Shown piece after piece: positions 1-6,501 of a DNA stretch of 7,612 bases. The DNA comes from an uncultured Bacteroidales bacterium (GTDB lineage: Bacteria > Bacteroidota > Bacteroidia > Bacteroidales > Bacteroidaceae): NCBI GenBank assembly GCA_945788445.1, contig CALZMA010000039.1:1-7612 (forward strand), in the 5' to 3' direction. The number at the start of each line of letters is the position of its first letter. The first letter of the stretch is position 1. The translations under genes and the position numbers were made by a program. The notes beneath the pieces are model-generated. The model made no database searches. It was not told the DNA's origin and saw nothing but the letters and a program-made list of their open reading frames with translations.

Positions 1-17
1 CCGCCGTCGAGGTGCCC

Positions 18-2267
18 ATGGCTGACTTCGGGGCCGACTTCGGGGCCGCCCGTCCCGAACCGCTCACGGTCGACGGCGTGCTCCGCCTCGTGCGCCCCAA
101 CATCCGCCTGCTCGAACCTTACTCGACCGCGCGCGACGAGGCCCGCGAGGGAACCGTCGACACGTGGCTCGATGCCAACGAGAGTCCCTACGAGAACGGC
201 GTGAACCGCTATCCCGACCCCCACCAGAAACAGCTGAAGGCCGCCATCGCCCAACTGAAGGGCGTGCGGCCCGAGCAGGTGTTTGTGGGCGGCGCGGGCA
301 GCGACGAGGCCATCGACCTCGTGTACCGCATCTTCTGCGAACCCGGCCGCGACCATGCGCTCAGCATCGCCCCGACCTACGGCGTGTACCGCGTGGCGGC
401 CGACGTGAACCACGTGGGCCTGCGCGAAGTGCCCCTCGGGCCCGACTTCTCCCTGCCCACGGAGGAAATCCTCCGCGCGGCCGACGCACACACGAAAGTC
501 CTCTGGATTTGTTCGCCCAACAACCCCACGGGCAACGCCTTCCCCCTGGCCGAACTCGAACGCCTCGCCGAGGCTTTCCGCGGCGTGGTGGTGGTCGACG
601 AAGCCTATGTCGACTTCTCGCCGAAGGGCTCCATGCTCTCCGTGCTGGACCGCCACCCGAACGTGGTGGTGCTCCAGACATTCTCCAAGGCCTGGGGCAT
701 GGCGGGCCTGCGCCTCGGCATGGCCTTTGCCCACCCCGAGGTGGCGGCCCTCTTTGCCAAGGTGAAACACCCCTACAACGTGAACGGTCCCACGCAGCAG
801 CGCGTGGCCGACGCCATCCGCAAGGGCCTGCTCGGCGAGGTGGAGGAAATCTGCGCCCAGCGGGCCTGGCTCGCCGGGGAACTGGCGCGGGTGGAATGTG
901 TGGAGAAGGTGTTCCCCACGGATGCCAACTTCTTCCTCTTCCGCACGGCCGATGCCGATGCGCTCTACAGCTACCTCGTGGACCACGGCGTGATGGTGCG
1001 CAACCGTTCGCGCGTGAAGGGGCTCGAGGGCTGCCTGCGCGTCACCATCGGTACGCCCGAGGAGAACCGCCGCGTGGTGGGCTTGCTCCACGCTTATACT
1101 AACAAGGAGCGTTCCGCCGCGCCCGCCGCTTCCGCTCCGGCTGCTGCGGAACAGCCGCTGCGCCGCGCGCTCTTCATCGACCGCGACGGCACGCTCATCG
1201 AAGAACCCGAAGACGAGCAGATAGATTCGCTCGAGAAGTTGGCCTTCGTGCCCGGCGTGCTCACGGCCCTGCCCTCGGTGGCACGGCTCGACTACGAACT
1301 CGTCATGGTGAGCAACCAGGATGGCCTCGGCACCGACTCTTTCCCCGAAGACACTTTCCACCCCGCCCACAACAAGATGCTCCGGGCACTGGAGGGCGAA
1401 GGGGTGCGCTTCGACGAACAACTCATTGACCGCACCTTCCCCCACGAGAACGCGCCGACCCGCAAGCCTGGCACGGCGATGCTCACCCGCTACCTCGCGG
1501 GCGACTACGACCTGGCCCACAGCTACGTCATCGGCGACCGGCTCACCGACGTGGCCCTCGCGAAGAACATGGGCTGCAAGGCCATCTGGCTGCGCGGCGA
1601 CCGCGCGCAACTCCCCGCCGACCTGGCTGGCAGCGTGGCGCTCGTGACGGACAGCTGGCACGAAATTGCGGAATTTCTGCGTCGCACGGAACGCCGCGCG
1701 GAAGTGGTGCGCCGCACCAAGGAAACGCAAATCCGCGTGCAGCTCGACCTCGACGGCAACCTCGAGAGCGACATCCGCACGGGCCTCCACTTCTTCGACC
1801 ACATGCTCTGGCAGCTGCCCCACCACGCGGGCATCGGCCTGCGCCTCTTCTGCGCGGGCGACAGGGAGGTGGACGAACACCACACGATGGAGGACGTGGC
1901 GCTCGCCCTCGGCACCGCCCTGCGTCAGGCGCTGGGACAGAAACTGGGCATCGGCCGCTATGGCTTTGAACTGCCCATGGACGAGTGCCGCGCCAAGGTG
2001 TTGCTCGACCTCGGCGGCAGGGCCTGTTTCCGGTGGAACGTGCCCTTCACCCGCGACCGTGTGGGCGACACGCCGACGGAGATGTTCGAGCATTTCTTCT
2101 TCTCCCTCTCCTCCGCGCTCCAATGCAACCTCCACATCGAGGCCGACGGCACCAACAACCACCACCTCGTGGAGGGTGTGTTCAAGGCGTTTGCCCGCGC
2201 GCTGCGCCAGGCCATCAGCCGCAATGTATTTTCCCGTGAACTTCCCTCCAGCAAAGGCATCCTATGA
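18..2267 (+). CDS. hisC-hisB: Trifunctional HisC-HisB fusion: histidinol-phosphate aminotransferase / histidinol-phosphatase / imidazoleglycerol-phosphate dehydratase
   Basis: A single uninterrupted frame of 749 codons joins two normally separate proteins; residues are counted from the ATG at 18. Residues about 25-360 are a fold-type I PLP aminotransferase. They contain SPNNPTGN (166-173), DEAY (194-197) and the Schiff-base lysine K224 in FSKAWG. An Ala/Pro-rich linker (about 366-377) follows. Residues about 383-555 are a HAD phosphatase with DRDGT (D388, D390), SNQDG (S432), K483 and GDRLTD (D507, D511). Residues about 567-749 are imidazoleglycerol-phosphate dehydratase with FFDHM, DEHHT (619-623), HHLVEG (715-720) and a C-terminal PSSKGIL. 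In the cytoplasm it would convert imidazoleglycerol phosphate to imidazoleacetol phosphate, then histidinol phosphate, then histidinol: three consecutive steps. The start is uncertain. The frame is open to the left edge, GTG at 12 and GTG at 78 are alternatives, and the latter gives an N terminus closer to usual HisC length. The stop overlaps hisH by 4 nt. Confidence 0.93.
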   Translation: MADFGADFGAARPEPLTVDGVLRLVRPNIRLLEPYSTARDEAREGTVDTWLDANESPYENGVNRYPDPHQKQLKAAIAQLKGVRPEQVFVGGAGSDEAIDLVYRIFCEPGRDHALSIAPTYGVYRVAADVNHVGLREVPLGPDFSLPTEEILRAADAHTKVLWICSPNNPTGNAFPLAELERLAEAFRGVVVVDEAYVDFSPKGSMLSVLDRHPNVVVLQTFSKAWGMAGLRLGMAFAHPEVAALFAKVKHPYNVNGPTQQRVADAIRKGLLGEVEEICAQRAWLAGELARVECVEKVFPTDANFFLFRTADADALYSYLVDHGVMVRNRSRVKGLEGCLRVTIGTPEENRRVVGLLHAYTNKERSAAPAASAPAAAEQPLRRALFIDRDGTLIEEPEDEQIDSLEKLAFVPGVLTALPSVARLDYELVMVSNQDGLGTDSFPEDTFHPAHNKMLRALEGEGVRFDEQLIDRTFPHENAPTRKPGTAMLTRYLAGDYDLAHSYVIGDRLTDVALAKNMGCKAIWLRGDRAQLPADLAGSVALVTDSWHEIAEFLRRTERRAEVVRRTKETQIRVQLDLDGNLESDIRTGLHFFDHMLWQLPHHAGIGLRLFCAGDREVDEHHTMEDVALALGTALRQALGQKLGIGRYGFELPMDECRAKVLLDLGGRACFRWNVPFTRDRVGDTPTEMFEHFFFSLSSALQCNLHIEADGTNNHHLVEGVFKAFARALRQAISRNVFSRELPSSKGIL

Positions 2268-2851
2268 TAGCGATTATTGACTACGGCATGGGCAACCTGC
2301 GTTCGGTGGAGAACGCGCTGCACCGCCTCGGGGCGGAATATTGCCTCACGCGCAGCCCCGAAGAAATCCGCCGTGCCGACCGTGTGCTCCTCCCCGGCGT
2401 GGGGCATGCGGCCAAGGCCCTGGCCAATCTCCGCGAGAGCGGACTGGCCGAACTCATCCCCAACCTGCGCCGCCCTGTGCTGGGCATCTGCGTGGGGCTC
2501 CAGGTGCTCTGCCGCCACTCCGAGGAGGGCGACTGCGAGGGCCTCGGCGTGTTCGACACCTTCGTGCGCCGCTTCGCCGACAGTCCCGGGGCCAAGGTGC
2601 CCCACATGGGCTGGAACAGCATCGGCAACCTCGACGGCAAACTCTTCCGCGGCATGAAGGGCGGCAGCTTTGTCTACTATGTCCACTCCTTCTACCCCGC
2701 GCTCTGTCCCGACACCATCGCCACCACGCGCCACGGCGACTGCCTCTTCAGCGCCGCGCTGAAGTACGAAAACTTCTACGCCACGCAGTTCCACCCCGAG
2801 AAGAGCGGCGAAGTGGGCGAACAGATTCTCCAAAACTTCCTGACGCTATGA
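2264..2851 (+). CDS. hisH: Imidazole glycerol phosphate synthase, glutaminase subunit HisH
   Basis: The 195-residue protein is a class I glutamine amidotransferase. It hydrolyses glutamine and passes ammonia to HisF, which forms imidazoleglycerol phosphate and AICAR. The N terminus IIDYGMGN is typical of HisH. The nucleophile is C76 in GICVGLQ, a slight variant of the common GxCLGMQ, and the rest of the triad is H177 and E179 in the FHPEKSG segment. HMGWN (114-118) and YYVHSFY (138-144) are also HisH hallmarks. Length is normal for the family. Its ATG sits inside ATGA, overlapping the stop of the HisC-HisB fusion gene, so translation is probably coupled. The same ATGA arrangement links it to hisA downstream. 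The HisF partner is encoded one gene further on. Confidence 0.96.
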   Translation: MIAIIDYGMGNLRSVENALHRLGAEYCLTRSPEEIRRADRVLLPGVGHAAKALANLRESGLAELIPNLRRPVLGICVGLQVLCRHSEEGDCEGLGVFDTFVRRFADSPGAKVPHMGWNSIGNLDGKLFRGMKGGSFVYYVHSFYPALCPDTIATTRHGDCLFSAALKYENFYATQFHPEKSGEVGEQILQNFLTL

Positions 2852-3570
2852 TACAAGTAGTTCCCGCCATCGACCTCATTGAGGGCCGCTGCGTGCGCCT
2901 TTCCCAAGGCGACTACGCACGCCGCACTACCTACGACGCCGTGCCCGCCGACATGGCCCGCCGCTTTGCCGACGCGGGTTTCTGCCGCATCCACGTGGTG
3001 GACCTCGACGGCGCGAAGGCTTCCGAGCCGCAGAACCTCCGTACGCTCGAGGCCATGGCCCGCATCGACGGGGTGGAGGTGGAGTGGGGCGGAGGCCTGA
3101 AGAGCGAAACGGCCCTGCGCGACGTGTTCAACGCCGGGGCGACTTATGCCGTGGTGGGCAGTCTGGCCGCACGCGAGCCGCAGACCTTTGCGGGCTGGCT
3201 GCAGCGCTGGGGCGGCGAACGCCTCGTGCTGGGGGCCGACGTGCGCGAGGGTAAGGTTTCGGTCGCGGGCTGGCTCGAGGACCTCGACCTCTCCATCGAA
3301 CAGCTCACGGACCAACTCCTGCCCTTCGGCTTGAGCCAAGTGATTTGTACCGACATCTCGCGCGACGGCATGCTCCAAGGTCCCAACGCGCCGCTCTACA
3401 CCGCGCTCCAGTCACGCTACCCGAAGGTAGATTTCTGTGTCTCGGGCGGCATCGGCTCGCTGGACGACATCGTGCAGCTCGACGCCCTCGGCCTGCGCCG
3501 CGTGATTGTGGGCAAGGCACTCTACGAGGGACGGATTGACTTGCGTGAACTTGTTAAACTTTTCTCTTAA
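2848..3570 (+). CDS. hisA: Phosphoribosylformimino-5-aminoimidazole carboxamide ribotide isomerase (ProFAR isomerase) HisA
   Basis: The 240-residue (beta/alpha)8-barrel catalyses the Amadori isomerisation of ProFAR to PRFAR, the substrate of HisHF. The N terminus VVPAIDLIEGRCVRL holds the expected catalytic aspartate D9. The second catalytic aspartate is D169 in CTDISRDGML. Phosphate-binding glycine segments are visible as GGGLK (81-85) and SGGIGS near residue 200. Length is normal. The frame stays open about 500 nt upstream through hisH, but that upstream translation is Arg/Pro-rich noise. The ATG overlapping the hisH stop gives the proper family N terminus, so it is chosen. Translational coupling to hisH is likely. 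Confidence 0.96.
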   Translation: MIQVVPAIDLIEGRCVRLSQGDYARRTTYDAVPADMARRFADAGFCRIHVVDLDGAKASEPQNLRTLEAMARIDGVEVEWGGGLKSETALRDVFNAGATYAVVGSLAAREPQTFAGWLQRWGGERLVLGADVREGKVSVAGWLEDLDLSIEQLTDQLLPFGLSQVICTDISRDGMLQGPNAPLYTALQSRYPKVDFCVSGGIGSLDDIVQLDALGLRRVIVGKALYEGRIDLRELVKLFS

Positions 3571-3597
3571 AATACAGCGCGCAGCGCACAATGCCTC

Positions 3598-4356
3598 ATG
3601 CTGACCAAACGAATCATCCCCTGTCTCGACGTGAAGGAAGGACGCACGGTGAAGGGCATCCACTTTGAAAACCTCACTGACGTGGGCGACCCCGTGACCC
3701 TTGGGCAGCACTATGCCCGCGAGGGGGCGGACGAACTCGTCTACCTCGACATCAGTGCCACGCAGCAGGGACGAAACACCTTTACCCAACTCGTGGAACG
3801 TATTGCCGATGGCATCAACATCCCCTTCACCGTGGGCGGCGGTATCGCCTCGCTCGCCGATGCCTCGCGCCTGCTCGATGCCGGGGCCGACAAGGTGAGC
3901 ATCAACAGTGCGGCCGTGGCACGCCCCGAGCTCATCGAGGAAATCGCACAGCGCTATGGCAGCCAGTTCGTGGTGGTGGCCATCGATGCCAAGCAGCGTC
4001 CCGATGGCGAATGGTACATCACGACCCACGGCGGCACTCGCTTCACCGACCGCGAACTCTTTGCCTGGGCCCACGAAGCCCAAGAGCGCGGCGCGGGGGA
4101 AATACTGCTCACCTCGATGAACCACGACGGCACCCGCTCGGGCTATCCCATTCCCCTCTTTGCGCGCCTCACGGCCGACCTCCGCATTCCCGTCATCGCC
4201 AGCGGCGGTGCGGGCTGCGCCGACCACATCGTGGAAGTGCTCACCGCAGGCGGGGCCGATGCCGCCCTCGCCGCCAGCATTTTCCACTATGGCGAAACCA
4301 CTGTCGCCGAAGTGAAGCGCCAACTGGCCGCGTGCGGCGTGAGCGTGAGGGTGTAG
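3598..4356 (+). CDS. hisF: Imidazole glycerol phosphate synthase, cyclase subunit HisF
   Basis: The 252-residue TIM barrel is the synthase subunit paired with HisH. It uses ammonia from HisH to convert PRFAR to imidazoleglycerol phosphate and AICAR. The N terminus RIIPCLDVKEGRTVKG carries C9 and catalytic D11, and the second catalytic aspartate is D130 in VVVAIDAK. Other hallmarks are TVGGGI (78-83), KVSINSAAV (99-107), LTSMNHDGTRSGY (171-183) and the phosphate-binding ASGGAG. Length is typical. It lies 27 nt after hisA with no terminator or recognisable promoter between them, so it is probably in the same transcript. An ATG at 3591 is out of frame and would not give HisF. The upstream spacer shows no clear ribosome binding site. 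Confidence 0.97.
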   Translation: MLTKRIIPCLDVKEGRTVKGIHFENLTDVGDPVTLGQHYAREGADELVYLDISATQQGRNTFTQLVERIADGINIPFTVGGGIASLADASRLLDAGADKVSINSAAVARPELIEEIAQRYGSQFVVVAIDAKQRPDGEWYITTHGGTRFTDRELFAWAHEAQERGAGEILLTSMNHDGTRSGYPIPLFARLTADLRIPVIASGGAGCADHIVEVLTAGGADAALAASIFHYGETTVAEVKRQLAACGVSVRV

Positions 4357-4380
4357 GGCGCTTCCCTCCAGCGCATCCCC

Positions 4381-4398
4381 TTCTTCCAATTCTTCCAA
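4381..4398. repeat. Perfect tandem 9-bp repeat in the hisF-hisIE spacer
   Basis: The 9-mer TTCTTCCAA occurs twice head to tail (4381-4389 and 4390-4398), about 20 nt before the hisIE start. The surrounding 61-nt spacer is pyrimidine-rich and carries no Shine-Dalgarno motif, no T-tailed hairpin and no match to the Bacteroidota TAnnTTTG promoter element. The repeat itself is certain; any function is unknown and it may be chance slippage. Confidence 0.6.
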
Positions 4399-4417
4399 CC
4401 CGCAAATTTCCACTCCG

Positions 4418-5020
4418 ATGGATTTCTCCGATTTCAATCTCTCGAAATGTCCCGACGGCCTGTTGCCCGTGGTGGTGCAGGATGCCGTCACGCTCAAGGT
4501 GCTGATGCTCGGCTACATGAATGCCGAGGCTTACGACAAAACGGTGGCTACGGGACGGGTCACCTTCTTCAGCCGTACGCGGCAATGCCTCTGGACCAAA
4601 GGCGAGACGAGCGGCCACTACCTCGAAGTGGTGAGCCAACACGTAGATTGCGACGCCGACACCCTCCTCATCCGCGCCATCCCCCACGGACCTACGTGCC
4701 ACCGCGGCACGACGGCCTGCTTCGATACGCCCGAACACGAGGGCTTCCTGCGGCACCTCTTCAGTGTGGTGCAGCAGCGCCACCGCGAGATGCCCGAGGG
4801 CTCCTATACTACGCGCCTCTTCATCAAGGGCGTGAAGGCCATTGCCCAGAAAGTGGGCGAAGAGGCCGTGGAAAGCGTGGTGGAAGCCGTAGACGGCAAC
4901 CGCCGCCGCTTCACCTACGAAGCTTCGGACCTTCTCTACCACCTCTTTGTGCTCTGCGAGCAGATGGGCGTGAGCCTCGAGGACCTCGAACAAGAACTGG
5001 AGCGCCGACACCGCCCCTAA
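4418..5020 (+). CDS. hisIE: Bifunctional phosphoribosyl-AMP cyclohydrolase / phosphoribosyl-ATP pyrophosphatase HisIE
   Basis: The 200-residue protein fuses two cytoplasmic enzymes of early histidine synthesis. Residues about 1-108 are HisI, which opens the adenine ring of PR-AMP. They show MLGYMN (30-35), FFSRTRQCLWTKGETSGH (50-67), the metal-binding DCDADTLL (D77, C78, D79, D81) and PTCHRGTTACF with C94 and C101. Residues about 112-200 are HisE, an all-alpha MazG-like pyrophosphatase acting on PR-ATP, with QKVGEEAVE (144-152) and EASDLLYHL (168-176). This domain order and length are the common bacterial HisIE arrangement. It ends the his run, 61 nt after hisF and 22 nt before queD, with no terminator visible on either side. 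Confidence 0.96.
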   Translation: MDFSDFNLSKCPDGLLPVVVQDAVTLKVLMLGYMNAEAYDKTVATGRVTFFSRTRQCLWTKGETSGHYLEVVSQHVDCDADTLLIRAIPHGPTCHRGTTACFDTPEHEGFLRHLFSVVQQRHREMPEGSYTTRLFIKGVKAIAQKVGEEAVESVVEAVDGNRRRFTYEASDLLYHLFVLCEQMGVSLEDLEQELERRHRP

Positions 5021-5042
5021 CCCGCTAATTTCTCCGAAAATC

Positions 5043-5396
5043 ATGTACTACATCTCCAAACGAATAGAAATTGCCTTTGCCCACCAGCTCCGCCTGAACT
5101 ACGAGAGCAAGTGCCAGCGCCTGCACGGCCACAACGGAATCGCTACCATCTACTGCTGCAGCGAGGAACTCAACGAGAACGGCATGGTGGTGGACTTTAC
5201 GCACGTGAAACGCTGCATCAACGACCGCCTCGACCATCGCTGTCTCAACGAACTCTTCGACTTCAATCCGACAGCCGAGAACATTGCCCGCTGGATTGCC
5301 GACGAGGTGCCGAACTGCTACAAGGTGACCTTCCAGGAGAGCGAGGGCAACGTGGCCTGCTACGTGAAGCCCGGTTTTGAAAACGCTCCCTTCTAA
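5043..5396 (+). CDS. queD: 6-carboxy-5,6,7,8-tetrahydropterin synthase QueD (PTPS family)
   Basis: The 117-residue protein belongs to the 6-pyruvoyltetrahydropterin synthase / QueD family. QueD converts dihydroneopterin triphosphate to 6-carboxytetrahydropterin for queuosine tRNA modification. The zinc histidines are visible: H14 in FAHQL, and H28 and H30 in CQRLHGHNG. C24 in the same segment is the expected catalytic cysteine. Further family signatures are MVVDF (48-52), LDHRCLNE (63-70), NPTAEN (75-80) and a glutamate in the QESEGN segment. The adjacent radical-SAM gene queE, 12 nt downstream, supports a QueD role rather than an animal-type pterin function. The start gives a normal N terminus. 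The gene follows hisIE by 22 nt without an obvious promoter, so co-transcription with the his genes is possible. Confidence 0.93.
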   Translation: MYYISKRIEIAFAHQLRLNYESKCQRLHGHNGIATIYCCSEELNENGMVVDFTHVKRCINDRLDHRCLNELFDFNPTAENIARWIADEVPNCYKVTFQESEGNVACYVKPGFENAPF

Positions 5397-5408
5397 TCCC
5401 TTCGCCCC

Positions 5409-5990
5409 ATGCGCATCAACGAAATTTTCTACTCGCTCCAGGGCGAAGGCTACTTCACCGGTACGCCCGCCATCTTCGTGCGCTTCGCCGGCTGCAACCT
5501 GCGCTGCCCCTTCTGCGACACCAACCACGTGCCCTTCACGGAAATGACGCCCATGGAGGTGGTGGAGGAGGTGAAGCGCTATCCCGCCCGCCACGTGGTG
5601 ATTACGGGTGGCGAACCCTCGCTCCAGCTCACCGAGGAATTGGTCGAGGAACTCCAGGTGGCGGGCAAGTTCGTGGCCGTCGAGACCAACGGCACGCACC
5701 GTCTGCCCCGCACCGTGGACTGGGTGACACTCTCGCCGAAGGATGCCTTTGTGGGCGAAGCCGCCGCGCGGCCCGTGCTGCCGTACTGCGACGAACTAAA
5801 GGTGGTATTTACGGGAGAACCCCTGCCCGACTACGGCCATATCGAGGCCACCCACCGCTTTCTCCAGCCCTGCGACACAGGCGATGCCGCCCGCAACCGC
5901 GAAATCGTGCAGGGTGCCGTGCAGTATTGCCTCGAACATCCCGCGTGGAGACTTTCGCTCCAGACGCACAAGGTGCTGGATATACGCTGA
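5409..5990 (+). CDS. queE: 7-carboxy-7-deazaguanine synthase QueE (radical SAM)
   Basis: The 193-residue radical-SAM enzyme rearranges 6-carboxytetrahydropterin, the QueD product, to 7-carboxy-7-deazaguanine. The N terminus INEIFYSLQGEGYFTGTP is characteristic of QueE and includes QGEG (11-14). The iron-sulfur cluster ligands form the canonical CX3CX2C: C29, C33 and C36 in GCNLRCPFCDTN. The SAM-binding GGEP lies at 67-70, and VETNGT and the C-terminal SLQTHKVLDIR also fit the family. Length is in the usual range for compact QueE proteins. It is separated from queD by 12 nt, so the two are almost surely one unit. QueC and GTP cyclohydrolase, the flanking pathway enzymes, are not encoded in the window. 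Confidence 0.95.
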   Translation: MRINEIFYSLQGEGYFTGTPAIFVRFAGCNLRCPFCDTNHVPFTEMTPMEVVEEVKRYPARHVVITGGEPSLQLTEELVEELQVAGKFVAVETNGTHRLPRTVDWVTLSPKDAFVGEAAARPVLPYCDELKVVFTGEPLPDYGHIEATHRFLQPCDTGDAARNREIVQGAVQYCLEHPAWRLSLQTHKVLDIR

Positions 5991-6004
5991 ACGCGCTGTA
6001 CCCA

Positions 6005-6032
6005 GGGTATAAACCTTATAACCCTATAACCC
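6005..6032. repeat. AT-rich repeat and weak imperfect hairpin between queE and the YhcH-family gene
   Basis: Within the 55-nt spacer 5991-6045, the segment TATAACCC occurs twice in direct tandem (6017-6024 and 6025-6032), preceded by a related TATAAACC at 6008-6015. GGGTATAA (6005-6012) can also pair with TTATAACCC (6016-6024), giving an 8-bp stem with one bulged A and a 3-nt loop. It has no following T tract, so it is not a standard intrinsic terminator. It is the most AT-rich stretch in the window and could include promoter or transcription-factor sites, but I see no TAnnTTTG match. Function is inferred only weakly. Confidence 0.4.
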
Positions 6033-6045
6033 AAAAAGAAACAGT
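6033..6045 (+). promoter_or_regulatory. A-rich translation initiation leader
   Basis: The bases immediately before the ATG at 6046 are strongly A-rich (AAAAAGAAACAGT) and contain no GGAGG-like motif. Bacteroidota commonly initiate translation without Shine-Dalgarno pairing and favour A-rich leaders, so this is read as the initiation region that supports the chosen start. Confidence 0.4.
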
Positions 6046-6501
6046 ATGCTGCTAAGTACACTGGCGCAGTCGGCCCGTGCCGAGCGCCTGCATCCCCTTT
6101 TCAAAAAACTCTTTGATTACGTGAAGACCCACGACTTGACGAAAGTGCCCGCGGGTCGCATTGTGCTCCAAGGCGAAGAACTCTTTATCAACGTGGACGA
6201 CGCCACGCTGCGTTCCCGCGAGGAACAAAAACTGGAGGTTCACCGCCGCTACATTGATGTCCACTTCCCCCTGAGCGGCGCGGAAACCGTGGGCTGGCGC
6301 AGTTTGGAAACGCTCACGGAGGCGAGCGATGCCCCCTTCGATGCCGAGAAAGACTTTGCCCTCTACACCGCTCCCGCAGCGAGCTATTTCGAGGTGCAGC
6401 CCGGCAGTTTCTACATCGTCTGGCCCGAGGATGCCCACGCCCCCATCATCGGTGAAGGCCGGCTCCGCAAAGCCATTGCCAAAGTGCAGGTTATCGATTG
6501 A
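6046..6501 (+). CDS. YhcH/YjgK/YiaL family protein (DUF386, cupin-like)
   Basis: The 151-residue protein matches the YhcH/YjgK/YiaL (EbgC-like) family, a cupin-like beta-sandwich. Characterised relatives include NanQ of Escherichia coli, an N-acetylneuraminate anomerase, and most members are thought to act on sugars. Visible hallmarks are LEVHRRYIDVHFPLSGAE (63-80), with E64, H66, D71 and H73 as probable metal or substrate ligands. FYIVWPEDAHAP (122-133) follows with H131, then KAIAKVQVID at the C terminus. Length is typical. No sugar-transport or catabolic genes accompany it here, so the substrate cannot be inferred from context. It lies 55 nt after queE and may have its own promoter in the AT-rich spacer. 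Its last 11 nt overlap the convergent phosphoesterase gene. Confidence 0.88.
   Translation: MLLSTLAQSARAERLHPLFKKLFDYVKTHDLTKVPAGRIVLQGEELFINVDDATLRSREEQKLEVHRRYIDVHFPLSGAETVGWRSLETLTEASDAPFDAEKDFALYTAPAASYFEVQPGSFYIVWPEDAHAPIIGEGRLRKAIAKVQVID

Noticed and set aside
164..1102. Alternative + strand frame of 312 codons inside the HisC domain
   Set aside because: It is a low-complexity Arg/Gly/Pro-rich shadow of the HisC-HisB gene in another frame.
2341..2847. In-frame upstream extension of hisA across hisH
   Set aside because: The extended translation is Arg/Pro-rich and resembles nothing, while the ATG at 2848 gives the correct HisA N terminus.
3591..3593. Upstream ATG as the start of hisF
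   Set aside because: It is out of frame with hisF; the ATG at 3598 gives the standard N terminus.
3571..3597. CAGCGCG/CAGCGCA near-tandem repeat in the hisA-hisF spacer as a regulatory site or terminator
   Set aside because: It is only two imperfect 7-mers in GC-rich DNA, with no stable stem followed by T residues.
4108..4146. HisF segment SMNHDGTRSGY as a missing catalytic aspartate
   Set aside because: The residue before HDG varies in the family (E. coli HisF also has Asn there, as I recall). The catalytic D11 and D130 and the conserved DGT aspartate are present.
1958..5699. A series of long antisense open frames (for example 1958-2833, 2776-3378, 3412-4497, 4241-5044 and 5025-5699 on the - strand)
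   Set aside because: They lie opposite recognised his and que genes with intact motifs. High GC with a strong third-position bias leaves antisense frames open, and their translations show no recognisable domain.
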